This document shows positions 40,977-51,176 of a stretch of 64,000 bases of DNA, one piece after another. This DNA comes from CAUZWH01 sp965224275 (GTDB lineage Bacteria; Pseudomonadota; Alphaproteobacteria; SHVV01): assembly GCA_965224275.1 (NCBI GenBank), contig CBDCYR010000015.1, forward strand, positions 434,001-498,000. Direction: 5' to 3'. The position numbers and the translations under genes were made by a program. The notes under the pieces were generated by a model. That model was not told where the DNA came from, did no database searches, and worked only from the letters and a program-made list of their open reading frames with translations. Numbering within the stretch: the first letter of the stretch is position 1; each line of letters opens with the position of its first letter.

Positions 40977-43900
40977 TCACGCGCTTTGGCCTGTTCGACA
41001 TGGCGCGCCGTGGCCAAATCCTCGAATGTGCTCCGGCAACGCTGCAAGTTCGACCGCCGATTGATGGTTGTCCGTGGTGAGACCAGCGATCAATTCGTTG
41101 ACCAGGGCCTCGTAGTCGGCAATTAGGCCTCGCTCCATCTTCCGCTCGTCGGTACGACCGAAGATATCGAAACGGCCACCCCGCAGGAATCGGACCCGCG
41201 CCATTAACCGAAGCAAAGGCCAAATCCAGGGGCCGAACTCACGCTTCTCGATTTCACCGGTTACGGGATGGCGTTTTGCAAACAGCGGCGGTGCCAGGTG
41301 GAGCCGAAGCTTGTAATCGCCTGCGAACTCCTGTGCCAATGCCTGCCAATAACCGCTGCGGCCGTAGAGACGGGCGACTTCGTACTCGTCTTTGTAGGCA
41401 AGAAGCTTGGCGTAATACCGCGCCACCGCTCGTGCCAAATCGTCTTGCGATGGCAACACCGCGCGCTCGGCATCAGCGACTTGATTGACCAGGGCGCGGT
41501 AGCGGGCAGCGTAGGCATCATTTTGGTAAGCGACGAGGTGTTCGACTTGGAACTGGATAATCTGATCGAGAGTTTCGGGGTGCCTGTCAGCGTGCTCGGC
41601 CGGATCCCTCGCACCGATCGCATGCTCAAGCGCCGACGCATCGTAGGCGGCGAGGCGACCCAGGTTTAACGCGCGCTTGTTGGCATCGATCGACACGCCA
41701 TTGAGTTCGACCGCGCGCTCGAGCGCGTCGGCGCCCACGGGCAGCAGACCGCGTTGCAGCGTAAAGCCGAGGATAAAGATATTGGTGAGCATCGTGTCGC
41801 CGATCAGGCTGCTTACCAGGCGGTTGGCATCAACGAAAACGGCCCGCTCCGCCCCTATCGACTCAACCAGGTCGCGTTTCATGCGCGCAGTGTTTAGGTC
41901 AAGATCGGGACGCACCTGAAATGCGTAGGTTGGCGCGACGTGCTCGTTCAACACCGCGGATGTGCGAGTGTTGTCATACTTGCTCATCATCTCGCGGTTC
42001 GACGCGACAATCATGTCAGTAGATCCGTACCGCCCGCACTGATCCGCGCGCCGTGCAGGTGTTCGGAATCGTTGCAAATACGTATGTGGCCACTTACCGC
42101 GCCGTTCTTGACCGCAATGCCGGTCAAATCGAGCGACGTGCAGTGCTTCCCTTCAAGGTGCGCCGCCACCGAGATTGGGGCGCTCATTGTGACGATGCCG
42201 GTGCCGCCGATACCGGTAACGAGAATGCCGTACGGACTGTCGCTAGGGGCCACGACAGGTTTTGGCAAGGCATCGATTTCCTCGGCGAACGCCGGCATTG
42301 TTGTTGTCGTCGACGTCTGTCGGCGCGTACCGCGAACGGTAACGAAACTCGGACAAAAGCCCTTGGTGCAGGAAAAGTCTTTGTTACAACTGGATTGATT
42401 AACCCGCCGCTTGCGACCGAAGGCCGTTTCGACCGGCTCGATTGAAACGCAATTCGACTGCACGTTGCAGTCACCACAGCCTTCGCATACCGCTTCGTTG
42501 ATAAACGGCCGGATTGGCGGGTCCGGATACTCCCCGCGCTTGCGTCGCCGACGCTTCTCGGCGGCGCAGGTTTGATCGTAGATCAACACGCTAACGCCGG
42601 GTGTGTCGCGCAAGCGCCGCTGCAACACGTCCATTTCGTCGCGGTGATGGAAGGTTACCCCGGGCGCAAACCCCGCATCAGTCGGGTATTTCCGTGGCTC
42701 GTCGCTCACTACGGTAATTACACGCACGCCCTCCGCGTGCAACTCGCGCGTGATATCCGGTACCAGGAGGCAGCCCTCAACCGGTTGGCCACCAGTCATC
42801 GCCACGGCGTCGTTGTACAGCAATTTGTATGTGATATTGACGCCGGCCGAAATCGCTGCCCGTATCGCTAAAAATCCGGAGTGGTAATAGGTACCGTCGC
42901 CGAGGTTCTGAAACATATGCTGGCGATCGGTAAACGGCGCCTGCCCGACCCAGTGGAGACCTTCGCCGCCCATCTGGGTGAACGATTGGGTCGCTCGATC
43001 TTCAAGCCAGATCGCCATGCTGTGACAGCCGATTCCAGCGGTCGCGATACTACCGTCGGGGACTTTCGTCGAACGATTGTGCGGACAACCTGAACAGAAC
43101 GTTGGCAACCGTATCAATTTGTTGGTGGTGCCGGCGATCCATGGCTGCACGACCTCAACCAGTGGACTCAGCCGCCCCAACATCGCTTCCGTGTCGCCAA
43201 TACCGGCGGCTCGGAGGCGCTCGACAATAATGCGCGCGACAATATCCGCGCTGAGTTCGCCCACCGCCGGCACTAAAGCCTTGCCCGCCTCATCGGTTTT
43301 GCCACACAGGCGAGGCCGACGGTCCGCAGATACATGAAACAGCATCCGGGCAAACTGGTCTTCGATGACCGGCCGTTTCTCTTCATCGACGAGGATTTCT
43401 TCGTGGTTGGCTGCGAACGCGTGCGCATTGTTCGACTCAAGTGGCCATGGGACAGCGACCTTGTAGATGCTGATTCCCATGCGTTCAGCTTGTGCGTCGT
43501 CAATACCGAGACCTGCAAAGGCTTCGCGAACATCTAGATAGGCCTTGCCACTGGTGACGATCCCGAATCGGCGATGCCGCCCACCAAGGGCGATACTATC
43601 CATTTGATTGGCGCGTACGAAGGCGCGCGCGGCATCGAGCCTGGGGCCAAGCGCGCGCGCTTCCTGCCCGAGCGGCGTATCCGATCGCAAGATGTTAAGA
43701 CCGCCATCCGGCATTTCGAAATCTTGCGGCAGTACGATCGCGGGGGTGGCGGGATCGACGGCCACTGTTCCACCGCTCTCGACGAGGTCGGTAATGCATT
43801 TGAAGCCAACCCAACAGCCGGCATAGCGAGAAAGGCCAAAGCCGAGCAGGCCATACTCCAAAAATTCGGAAACGCTTGATGGGTTCAGGATCGGCATCCC

Positions 43901-44410
43901 GTAGTGAATGAATGCGTGATCACTTTGGTGCGCCAGCGTCGACGAGCGCGCGCCATGATCGTCACCGGCCAACACCAGGACGCCGCCGTTGGGGTCGGAA
44001 CCGGCATAGTTTCCGTGCTTGATCGCATCGCCTGAGCGATCCAACCCGGGGCCCTTGCCATACCAAAGACCGAAGACGCCGTCATATTTGGCCTCGGGGT
44101 CAAGTGTGGTCTGCTGACTGCCCCACAGCGCAGTTGCGGCAAGATCCTCGTTGACGCCGGGCTGAAAGTGGATGTGATGGGCCTCGAGCCGAGGTTTGGC
44201 ACGCCATAATTCACGATCATAGGCAGCCAGCGGCGAGCCACGATATCCCGAGATAAATCCGCCGGTATTCAGCCCGGCGGCAACATCTCGGCGTCGCTGC
44301 ACCAGCGGCAAACGCACCAGAGCTTGAATACCGGTAACGTATATGCGACCCGTATCGAGTTCATATTTATCGTCAAGCGTGACCGCGGAAAGCATAGTCG
44401 AGCCACCCAA
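40977..44410 (-). pseudogene. Fused indolepyruvate ferredoxin oxidoreductase, frameshifted
   Basis: The 5' ORF (44410-42011) gives 799 residues: pyrimidine/transketolase-type TPP domains (GFISGYRGSPLAAYD, DDHGARSS), a second TPP core (CSGCPHNRST, GGEGLHWVGQAPF), a ferredoxin-like cysteine cluster (CEGCGDCNVQSNC) and the start of the gamma domain (GIGGTGIVTMS). It stops at TGA after GGTDLLT. The 3' frame resumes with DMIVASNREMMSKYD and runs to 40977 with the rest of the gamma domain and a DUF6537-type tail. About 10 bp appear lost near 42015. Intact relatives are about 1150 residues and oxidise aryl pyruvates to acyl-CoA. The lesion could be a sequencing indel. Confidence 0.85.
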
Positions 44411-44461
44411 TAGTGTGATGTGAACGTACCCCGATGATATCGTTAGCAGGCCGGTCGGGCG

Positions 44462-44995
44462 ATGACCAAAACCACGGAGTGGGCAAAAGAAGCGATGGCG
44501 CGAGCAATCGAAAATGATCTATTCCAGCGTCTCCGCGACCTCGATATCGAAACCCAGACGCACCGCCACCAACCCGTTTACACCGTCGACGAGAGCAAGG
44601 CTTTGCGCGGCGATCTCCCTGGCGGTCACTGCAAGAACCTGTTCCTGCGCGACAAAAAACGCAACATGTGGCTGGTTGTCGCACAAGAAGACCGTGCTAT
44701 CGACCTGAAAGAGCTGCGCAGTCGATTGGAGAGCAGCGGAAATCTCAGCTTTGGCAACGCCGAATTGCTTGGTGATGTTCTCGGCGTTGAACCTGGCGCC
44801 GTGACACCCTTCGCCCTGATCAACGATGGCGAAGCTCGTGTGCAGGTCGTTCTTGATAAGCAACTGCTGAGCCATCACGTGCTGAACTATCACCCCCTCG
44901 ACAATGCGGCGACCACCGCAATCGAACCCGCCGATCTCATCCGCTTCCTCGAAGCTTGTGGCCACAATCCCGCAATCATCGATTTCGACGAATAG
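44462..44995 (+). CDS. Prolyl-tRNA editing domain protein (ProXp/PrdX-like aminoacyl-tRNA deacylase)
   Basis: 177 residues with a single YbaK/ProX-type domain. Family marks: HQPVYTVDESKALRGDLPG, then HCKNLFLRDKKRNMWLVV with the functional Lys (about residue 60), GNAELLGDVLGVEPGAVTPFAL and HPLDNAATTAI. Free-standing versions hydrolyse mischarged Ala-tRNA(Pro) in the cytoplasm to protect translation. Divergent from the IOR gene with 51 bp between starts. Confidence 0.88.
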   Translation: MTKTTEWAKEAMARAIENDLFQRLRDLDIETQTHRHQPVYTVDESKALRGDLPGGHCKNLFLRDKKRNMWLVVAQEDRAIDLKELRSRLESSGNLSFGNAELLGDVLGVEPGAVTPFALINDGEARVQVVLDKQLLSHHVLNYHPLDNAATTAIEPADLIRFLEACGHNPAIIDFDE

Positions 44996-45059
44996 GTCGT
45001 CGAAGGTTACTGCGCCCTAGACCATCCGTGACCCCTCCTCGCGCCTACGGCTCCTCACA

Positions 45060-46244
45060 ATGACCAACACCGATCCCGCGACACGCATCAACTCCTTGAC
45101 GGCGACCGACTACGCGCTATTTCGCGAAACCGCGCGGCGGTTCGCCGAACAGGAAGTCAAGCCCAATATCGAGGCATGGGAGAAAGCCGGCATCGTGCCG
45201 CTCGAATGGTGGCGACGGGCCGGCGAGGCTGGACTCCTGTGCGTCGAAATCCCCGACACCTATGGTGGCGCCGGTGGCGATTTCCGAAGTGCATCGCTGG
45301 TCATTGAGGAGATCATGCGCGCCGGCGCCGGTGGTCTCGGCAGCTCCCTCAGTGTCCATTCCGATATCGTTGGGATGTATGTCAACAACCAAGGTACAGA
45401 AGCGCAAAAGCAGGACTGGCTTCCCAAAATGGTGCGTGGCGACGTTGTCGCCGCAATCGCGATGTCGGAACCCGATGCCGGCAGTGATCTAAAGAGTATG
45501 CGAACCACGGCACGGCGCGATGGCGATGCCTATGTCCTCAACGGTCAAAAGACGTTCATCACCAACGGGCAGAATGCCGGACTCTGCATCGTCTGCGCCA
45601 AGACCGACGCCAGCGCAGGCGCGCATGGCATAAGCCTGTTTCTTGTCGATACGACGTTACCCGGCTATCAGACGGGTCGTAATCTCAAGAAGATCGGGCA
45701 GCACATGTCCGATACCTCTGAAATATTCCTCGACGACGTCAGAGTTCCGGCAGACTCGTTGCTGGGCGACGAAAATCAGGGATTTGGCATCCTTATGTCG
45801 GAACTCCCGCGCGAACGCCTCCTGTTGGCGATCGGCGGGATCGCCGCCGCCGAAGCGGCGATTGAGTGGACCGTGGACTACACCTCCCAACGCAAAGTGT
45901 TTGGCAAAGCGATCGCTGAATTCCAGAACACACGCTTCACGCTGGCTCAACTCAAGGCGGAGGTCACGATCGGCCGCACCTTCGTTGAAAGCTGTACGGA
46001 TTTATTGATGCGCGGTGAGTTGGATGCAACCACAGCAGCGATGGCGAAGTTGTGGCTGTCGCAACTGCAGTCGCGGGTTGCCGATGCCTGCCTGCAATTA
46101 CACGGTGGCTATGGCTATATGGCAGAGTTTCCGATTTCGCGCGCCTGGACCGACGCCCGCGTACAACAGATCTATGGCGGATCGAACGAAGTTATGAAGG
46201 AAATTATCGCCCGCGGAATGTTCGGCAAGCAGCCGTCTTCGTGA
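45060..46244 (+). CDS. Acyl-CoA dehydrogenase
   Basis: A 394-residue flavoprotein. Helical N-terminal domain, the FAD/substrate signature AIAMSEPDAGSDLKSMRT (around residue 140), a beta domain, and C-terminal helices with RVADACLQLHGGYGYMAEFPISRAWTDAR and QIYGGSNEVMKEIIAR, where the catalytic Glu region and FAD contacts lie (landmarks only). It oxidises acyl-CoA to enoyl-CoA, passing electrons to ETF. It precedes an amidohydrolase by 28 bp, so the two are probably co-transcribed. Confidence 0.93.
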   Translation: MTNTDPATRINSLTATDYALFRETARRFAEQEVKPNIEAWEKAGIVPLEWWRRAGEAGLLCVEIPDTYGGAGGDFRSASLVIEEIMRAGAGGLGSSLSVHSDIVGMYVNNQGTEAQKQDWLPKMVRGDVVAAIAMSEPDAGSDLKSMRTTARRDGDAYVLNGQKTFITNGQNAGLCIVCAKTDASAGAHGISLFLVDTTLPGYQTGRNLKKIGQHMSDTSEIFLDDVRVPADSLLGDENQGFGILMSELPRERLLLAIGGIAAAEAAIEWTVDYTSQRKVFGKAIAEFQNTRFTLAQLKAEVTIGRTFVESCTDLLMRGELDATTAAMAKLWLSQLQSRVADACLQLHGGYGYMAEFPISRAWTDARVQQIYGGSNEVMKEIIARGMFGKQPSS

Positions 46245-46272
46245 ATCATCAACCCAGTAACTGAGTAGTCCC

Positions 46273-47793
46273 ATGGCAAATTCAATTCTGATTCAAGGCG
46301 GACGGGTCTATGACCATGATGGCGACCCGCATCAACCCGCCATCGCCGACATTTTCATCGAGGATTCACGGATCGCTCGAATTGGAACGAATCTGGGTGC
46401 CAATCTTGGCAGCTTAACAGCGGATCGGACCATCGACGCCCGCGACAAGATGGTCGTGCCGGGTTTCGTCAACGCCCATTACCATTCCCACGACACACTT
46501 CTAAAGGGCTGTTTTGAAACAATTCCTTTGGAAATGTGGCTGCTCAATGCCTTACCCCCGTCGTGGCCAAAACGATCAAAAGAAGAGGTTCGCGCGCGTA
46601 CGCTGATCGGCGCCGTCGAATGCATTCACAGCGGCATCACCACGATCCAAGATATGCTAACGATATTTCCGTTTGACCCCGAGCACGTTGACACCGCCCT
46701 TGATGCCTACGATGAGGTCGGGTTGCGAACCGTCTTCGCGCTACAAATCGGCAATCAAAGAGGGTTAGACCGCGTCCCTTTTTGGAAAGAAGTGGTCCCG
46801 CAAGACAAGCACCATTACCTGTCGGCATCCGTGGAGCCCTTCGCCGGCGTGGATCCGCTCGACGCCGTCGAATCCGAATTTTTGCGGGCACACGATTCAC
46901 GTCCGCTGGTGAGTTGGGGCTTTGCACCGACCAGCCCGGAATACTGTACGCCAGACTTGCTCGAACGCTTGGCCGACATGTCGGCCAGGCACGGGTTGCC
47001 GGTGTACACACACATATATGAATCGAAATCGATGGCGCTGGCCGGCCGCATGTTCATGCCCGAACACGACGGCTCCCAGGTCAAATATTTGAAGTCCACA
47101 GGTATGCTCGGACCCCGTCTATCGCTCGCGCACAGTGTGTGGATGTTGCCCGAAGAGATTGAAATCATTGCAGAAACAAGAACTAACGTCGTCTGCAATC
47201 CGGTCGGCAACCTTAAAACGAAATCCGGGGTGCCGCCAATCCGAGAGTACCTCGACGCGGGGGTTAACGTGGGCATCGGTTGCGATAATTCGAGTTGTAG
47301 CGATGCTCAGAACATGTTTCAGGCGATGAAGATGTTCGCCAGCCTTACCGCGGTAAGCGATCCTGAGCCGGGTGCGCCGTTGGCCACAGATGTTATGCGG
47401 TGTGCGACGACCAACGGTGCGAAGACCGCGGGCCTCGACGGTGACGTCGGTGAGATCAAAGTGGGCTTTAAGGCCGACTTGTCGATCGTTGACCTCAACA
47501 GCCCATGTTTTGTGCCGTTTAACAGTGCGGCGCGCCAGCTTGTGTTCACCGAAGGCGGTCAGGACGTTGAAACGGTGATTATCGATGGCCGCGTTGTGAT
47601 GGAAAACCGGCGCGTCACAACGATCAACGAGCTCGAACTGAAAGACGCCATAGAAGTTGTTATGGAGGTTGTGCGGACCGATCTAGCCGCAGTAATGGCG
47701 CGTTCGGAGAAACTCGAGCCGTATCTCCGGGAAGCTTGGAGGCGATCCATGGCCGAAGACGTCGGACTCAACCGTTTCGTGGGAAATTATTAA
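46273..47793 (+). CDS. Amidohydrolase of the TrzN/AtzA/cytosine-deaminase-like group
   Basis: 506 residues with composite N-/C-terminal beta sandwich and TIM barrel. Metal-site motif VVPGFVNAHYHSHDTL (His-x-His, about residues 72-75). His in YTHIYESK, His in SLAHSVWM, Asp in IGCDNSSCSDAQNMF, and a GDVGEIKVGFKADLSIVD closing segment are the expected subtype III ligands and ends. Such enzymes hydrolyse C-Cl or C-N bonds in s-triazines, guanine, S-adenosylhomocysteine and similar compounds; the substrate is not evident. Co-transcribed with the acyl-CoA dehydrogenase. Confidence 0.88.
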   Translation: MANSILIQGGRVYDHDGDPHQPAIADIFIEDSRIARIGTNLGANLGSLTADRTIDARDKMVVPGFVNAHYHSHDTLLKGCFETIPLEMWLLNALPPSWPKRSKEEVRARTLIGAVECIHSGITTIQDMLTIFPFDPEHVDTALDAYDEVGLRTVFALQIGNQRGLDRVPFWKEVVPQDKHHYLSASVEPFAGVDPLDAVESEFLRAHDSRPLVSWGFAPTSPEYCTPDLLERLADMSARHGLPVYTHIYESKSMALAGRMFMPEHDGSQVKYLKSTGMLGPRLSLAHSVWMLPEEIEIIAETRTNVVCNPVGNLKTKSGVPPIREYLDAGVNVGIGCDNSSCSDAQNMFQAMKMFASLTAVSDPEPGAPLATDVMRCATTNGAKTAGLDGDVGEIKVGFKADLSIVDLNSPCFVPFNSAARQLVFTEGGQDVETVIIDGRVVMENRRVTTINELELKDAIEVVMEVVRTDLAAVMARSEKLEPYLREAWRRSMAEDVGLNRFVGNY

Positions 47794-47832
47794 CGAAGAT
47801 TTGAAGGCCAAGGGCGTTTTGAGGGCGCTTTG

Positions 47833-47848
47833 AGTGATCGCCATCACT
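47833..47848. promoter_or_regulatory. Crp/Fnr-type palindrome AGTGAT-N4-ATCACT
   Basis: A perfect 6-bp-arm inverted repeat AGTGATCGCCATCACT lies 106 bp upstream of the response regulator start. Core spacing GTGAT-N4-ATCAC matches Crp/Fnr-family half-site geometry (TTGAT-N4-ATCAA for FNR). Two Crp/Fnr regulators are encoded in the window. Confidence 0.5.
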
Positions 47849-47953
47849 TTCACTTCCTCGTCTATACGGTATTTTCTCCTTGAAGTAAGGAGTTTCCCCT
47901 ACATCTTTCGACAAATACCATTGCACGCCCCCTTAGAACGACCACCAATATTC

Positions 47954-48352
47954 ATGGCAGAAGAAGCCCCCGTCTCTCCGATCATCCTAATTGTTGAGGA
48001 TGACGAAGACCTCCGCGATACCATCGTCGCGCTGGTCGAGCAACACGGTTACCGCACCGTCACCGCGGCAGACTCGGACTCAGCTCTCGAACTGATCGCC
48101 AGCGACCAACCGATAGATCTTTTGTTCACCGACGTCGTCTTGCCCGGAGAATACGATGGCGTCGAACTCGCACGGCGAGCTGTTGATCGGCGGTCCGACC
48201 TGCGGGTACTGTTGACCACAGGCTACGACGACGATCCAGATCGGATTAGCGACCATTTTGCGCCATGGCCTGTATTGGGCAAGCCCTACCAGCGTGAGGA
48301 ACTTACGGTGGCACTGACCGAGCTACTGAACGAAACGGCTACTGCGGGTTAA
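47954..48352 (+). CDS. Single-domain response regulator (receiver only)
   Basis: 132 residues forming one CheY-like receiver: acidic pocket VEDDEDLRD (residues 14-22), phospho-acceptor Asp60 in LLFTDVVLP, Thr in LLTTGYDDD and Lys in VLGKPYQ. No output domain. The sequence is closest in style to receivers of hybrid kinases. It is followed by the histidine kinase gene 66 bp downstream, so it may be its phosphorylation partner. The start at 47954 is preferred; a 40-codon upstream extension looks non-coding. Confidence 0.88.
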   Translation: MAEEAPVSPIILIVEDDEDLRDTIVALVEQHGYRTVTAADSDSALELIASDQPIDLLFTDVVLPGEYDGVELARRAVDRRSDLRVLLTTGYDDDPDRISDHFAPWPVLGKPYQREELTVALTELLNETATAG

Positions 48353-48417
48353 GGTTACAAGCGCGCATCAAACCGGCCTCGAATAGTCGGGAACCGCGAT
48401 TGCACTCGGTTGAAGGA

Positions 48418-49905
48418 ATGCTCCGGTCGATAAATCGAAAACTTGGGCGCTACCCGGTCGCGCTTCTCGCGGTGCTGATGCTGCTGTTCGCAAGGACTTA
48501 TGGCGACGGAGGGTTCAGTATATCTCCTGGCCACATTTGTCTTTACGGACGTTCCCATTGCCAGAGCGCTTGGCATTACTTTCGTCGTTACGTTGGTCGT
48601 TGCCATTCCCCAGCTTGTCCTCGGCACAAGCGCTGTTACAAGTATTCGAAGATCGCGCAATGAGCTACGCCGGTCGAAAGGGGAACTCGATTTACGGGTT
48701 GAACAGCGTACCAGCGAACTCAGCGACGAAATTGCCAGGCGGTCTCGAGTCGAGGCGGCATTGCGTGACAGTGAGACCCTGCTTCGCCTGATTACCGATG
48801 AGCTTCCCGTCTATATCGCCTACATAGATGCAGATCAGTGCTATCGCTTCGTCAATAGAATTCACGAGGTCGTTTTCGAAAAATCGCGCGATCAAATTAT
48901 CGGTTCGAGCGTCGCCAACTTCCTCACCAAGGAAGACTACGCAATCGTCCACGAACACTTAGCGGCGGCGTTACGTGGTGAACACAGAGAGTTTGAAGGA
49001 AAATTCAAAGGAAACTTGGCTCCCGGCCGCGAGCGCACCCTCAGCATGCGACTGGTGCCGCATATTGGGCACGATGATACCGTTCTGGGCTGTTTTACTC
49101 TGGCTGATGACATCACGGAGCGATCCAGGGTTGAAGAACATCTCCGACATTCGATGAAAATGGATGCCGTCGGCAAATTGACTGGCGGCGTTGCCCATGA
49201 ATTCAACAACCTGCTGATGACGATCTCCGGCAATCTCGGAATGACGGCAGATCTTGCTAGCGATCAGCAACGCCCGTTTGTTGAGCGCGCTCAACGCGCG
49301 GTCGATCGCGGCGCTTTGCTCACGCAGCGGCTGTTGGCTTACTCACGTCACGTAAACAACCGCTGCTTCCATCCGAGACCGATCTCAATCAACTGATTGG
49401 CCAAACCTGCGACATGCTTCAACAAACCCTCGGTGAGAAGTTCGAGCTGATCTATTCGTTGCCCGTCGAGGGCATGCTCTGGCGGGTTAATATCGATCCG
49501 AGTCAGATGGAGAACGCATTGCTCAATCTCGTCATCAACGCGCGCGATGCGATGCCGGCAGGAGGAAAAATCGAGATAGAAGCACGCAATGTTTGCTTCG
49601 AGCAGGACCATAAGGAACCAAATTTCACCATTCCAACCGGAGATTATGTAGCGGTGACGGTTAGTGACGCCGGATCGGGGATGCCGAAGGCGGTGCTGGA
49701 GCGAGTTTTCGAGCCGTTCTACACCACCAAGGAGGTCGGAAGCGGGACCGGTCTAGGCTTGAGCATGGTGTACGGGTTCACCAAACAGTCCGGCGGATAT
49801 ATTGGCGTTGTGAGCGAGCGCGGTGGCGGCACAGCGGTCACAATCTATCTGCCGGGGGAACGCGTGCCAGCCACCAGTGCCAATGATTTTCGGGTGGCGG
49901 TCTAG
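48418..49905 (+). pseudogene. PAS-containing sensor histidine kinase with two frameshifts
   Basis: Reading piece 1 (48418 onward) gives a first membrane helix (YPVALLAVLMLLFA). Piece 2, shifted by one base from about 48500, gives a second membrane segment, coiled coil (SRNELRRSKGELDLRVEQRT), a PAS domain (LLRLITDELPVYIAYIDAD) and the H-box GGVAHEFNNLLM, then ends early at 49396. Piece 3 (from about 49360) resumes with QPLLPSETDLNQLIG, the N-box LNLVINARDAMPAGG and G-boxes DAGSGMP and GSGTGLGLSMVYGF. The protein would be about 490 residues. Both shifts are single small indels, so sequencing error is as likely as decay. Confidence 0.8.
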
Positions 49906-49949
49906 CCGACTAACGCCGTTTGTCCGGCCAACACCGCCCGGCGACGTCT

Positions 49950-51140
49950 CTACTTGATGAACAATCTACGTTCGACGTTGGTGAGAACCTCGTGCCCGTC
50001 TTCTGTAATCAGCACGGTTTCGCTGACACCAACCCCATATTCTTTGTATTCGAACACAGCCGGTAGCAAATGATAGATCATGCCCGGCTGCAAGGGACGT
50101 TTTTCGCCGCCGCGAAGCATCATCGTGCGGGCTTCCGACCAATCCGGCGGCAGTGCAATGCCAATTGAGTATCCAGCTTTATGACGGAACTGGTCGGCAT
50201 AGCCGGCCTCGTCGATGACGGTCCGCGCGGCCTCATCGACATCCTCGGCCGGGACACCGGGCTGCATCTTCTCCAGCGCCGCGTCCAGCGAGCGTCGGCA
50301 GATATCGAATAATTGATGATAGAGCTTGGGCGGATTGCCGAGACAACCGATACGTAGCGTTGCCGCGTGATATCGCTTAATGCTGGCGCCGACCTCGAAA
50401 TAGACCTGATCGCCTTGCTTGATGCGATTCCCCTCGGCCATGGCGTGGGCCATGGTGTGGCGAACACCACCATTGATCAGCGGCGGCAGGCCGGGATACT
50501 CGCTGCCCATCTTAAACAATCCGTTATACGCAGCTGCCATCAAGTCATCTTCGGTGATCCCCGGTTCCATGCGATCGAGAGCCGAGCGCATTCCCTCTGA
50601 CGCCGCCTTGCCTGCTTTGCGGCTATAGTCCTGTTCGGCCGGTGACTTGATCAGCTTCATATCCTCGATCATGAGCGACGTATCGTGCCAGCCCACATCC
50701 GGCAATCGGTCGCGAAGCGAATCAAAATCCGCGATCGTTAAGTACCAGGACCTTTTGTCGACACCGATTTGGCCGGTCTCCCAACCGCGATCACGCATCA
50801 CCCGTATCGTCGCGTCGAGATAATTTTCCGTATCGGGATAGGTTTCGATGTTGGGCACCCAGGAGGTGCCCTGCAAGACGCTTTTCTCGATAAAGCGCGA
50901 GAGATGGACGGGATCTCCTTCGACCGGAACGAACAGCACCATGTAGGAATAGAATCCGATGGTCCGATAGCCGGTCAGCCAGTACGTGTTCTCGAGCTGG
51001 TGAACCATCATCAGGTCGAGAACGCGCTCTGCCATTTGCTCCTGTACGCGACTTAGCCGTTCACGATACTCGCGAATACTAAACGGAATATCGAGGGGCT
51101 CGGCACCGGCCGGAGCAGCCGCCGCGAAGGCTTCACTCAT
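49950..51140 (-). CDS. M24 family hydrolase, ectoine hydrolase (DoeA/EutD)-like
   Basis: 396 residues with a creatinase N domain (about 25-155) and pita-bread C domain (about 165-390). The usual metal-ligand positions are changed: YFEVGA (247-252) where peptidases have an Asp, and KRYHAATLR (255-263) lacking the second Asp, so it should be a metal-free creatinase-type enzyme. GYSIGIALPPDWSEARTM and LQPGMIYHLLP resemble the ectoine hydrolase group. Next to it are TRAP transporter genes. It probably opens a cyclic or N-substituted amino acid; ectoine is a reasonable but unproven guess. Confidence 0.75.
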   Translation of the reverse strand: MSEAFAAAAPAGAEPLDIPFSIREYRERLSRVQEQMAERVLDLMMVHQLENTYWLTGYRTIGFYSYMVLFVPVEGDPVHLSRFIEKSVLQGTSWVPNIETYPDTENYLDATIRVMRDRGWETGQIGVDKRSWYLTIADFDSLRDRLPDVGWHDTSLMIEDMKLIKSPAEQDYSRKAGKAASEGMRSALDRMEPGITEDDLMAAAYNGLFKMGSEYPGLPPLINGGVRHTMAHAMAEGNRIKQGDQVYFEVGASIKRYHAATLRIGCLGNPPKLYHQLFDICRRSLDAALEKMQPGVPAEDVDEAARTVIDEAGYADQFRHKAGYSIGIALPPDWSEARTMMLRGGEKRPLQPGMIYHLLPAVFEYKEYGVGVSETVLITEDGHEVLTNVERRLFIK

Positions 51141-51176
51141 GTCATGTCTCCCTTTTATTTCTCTTTGGGCCTTTGG

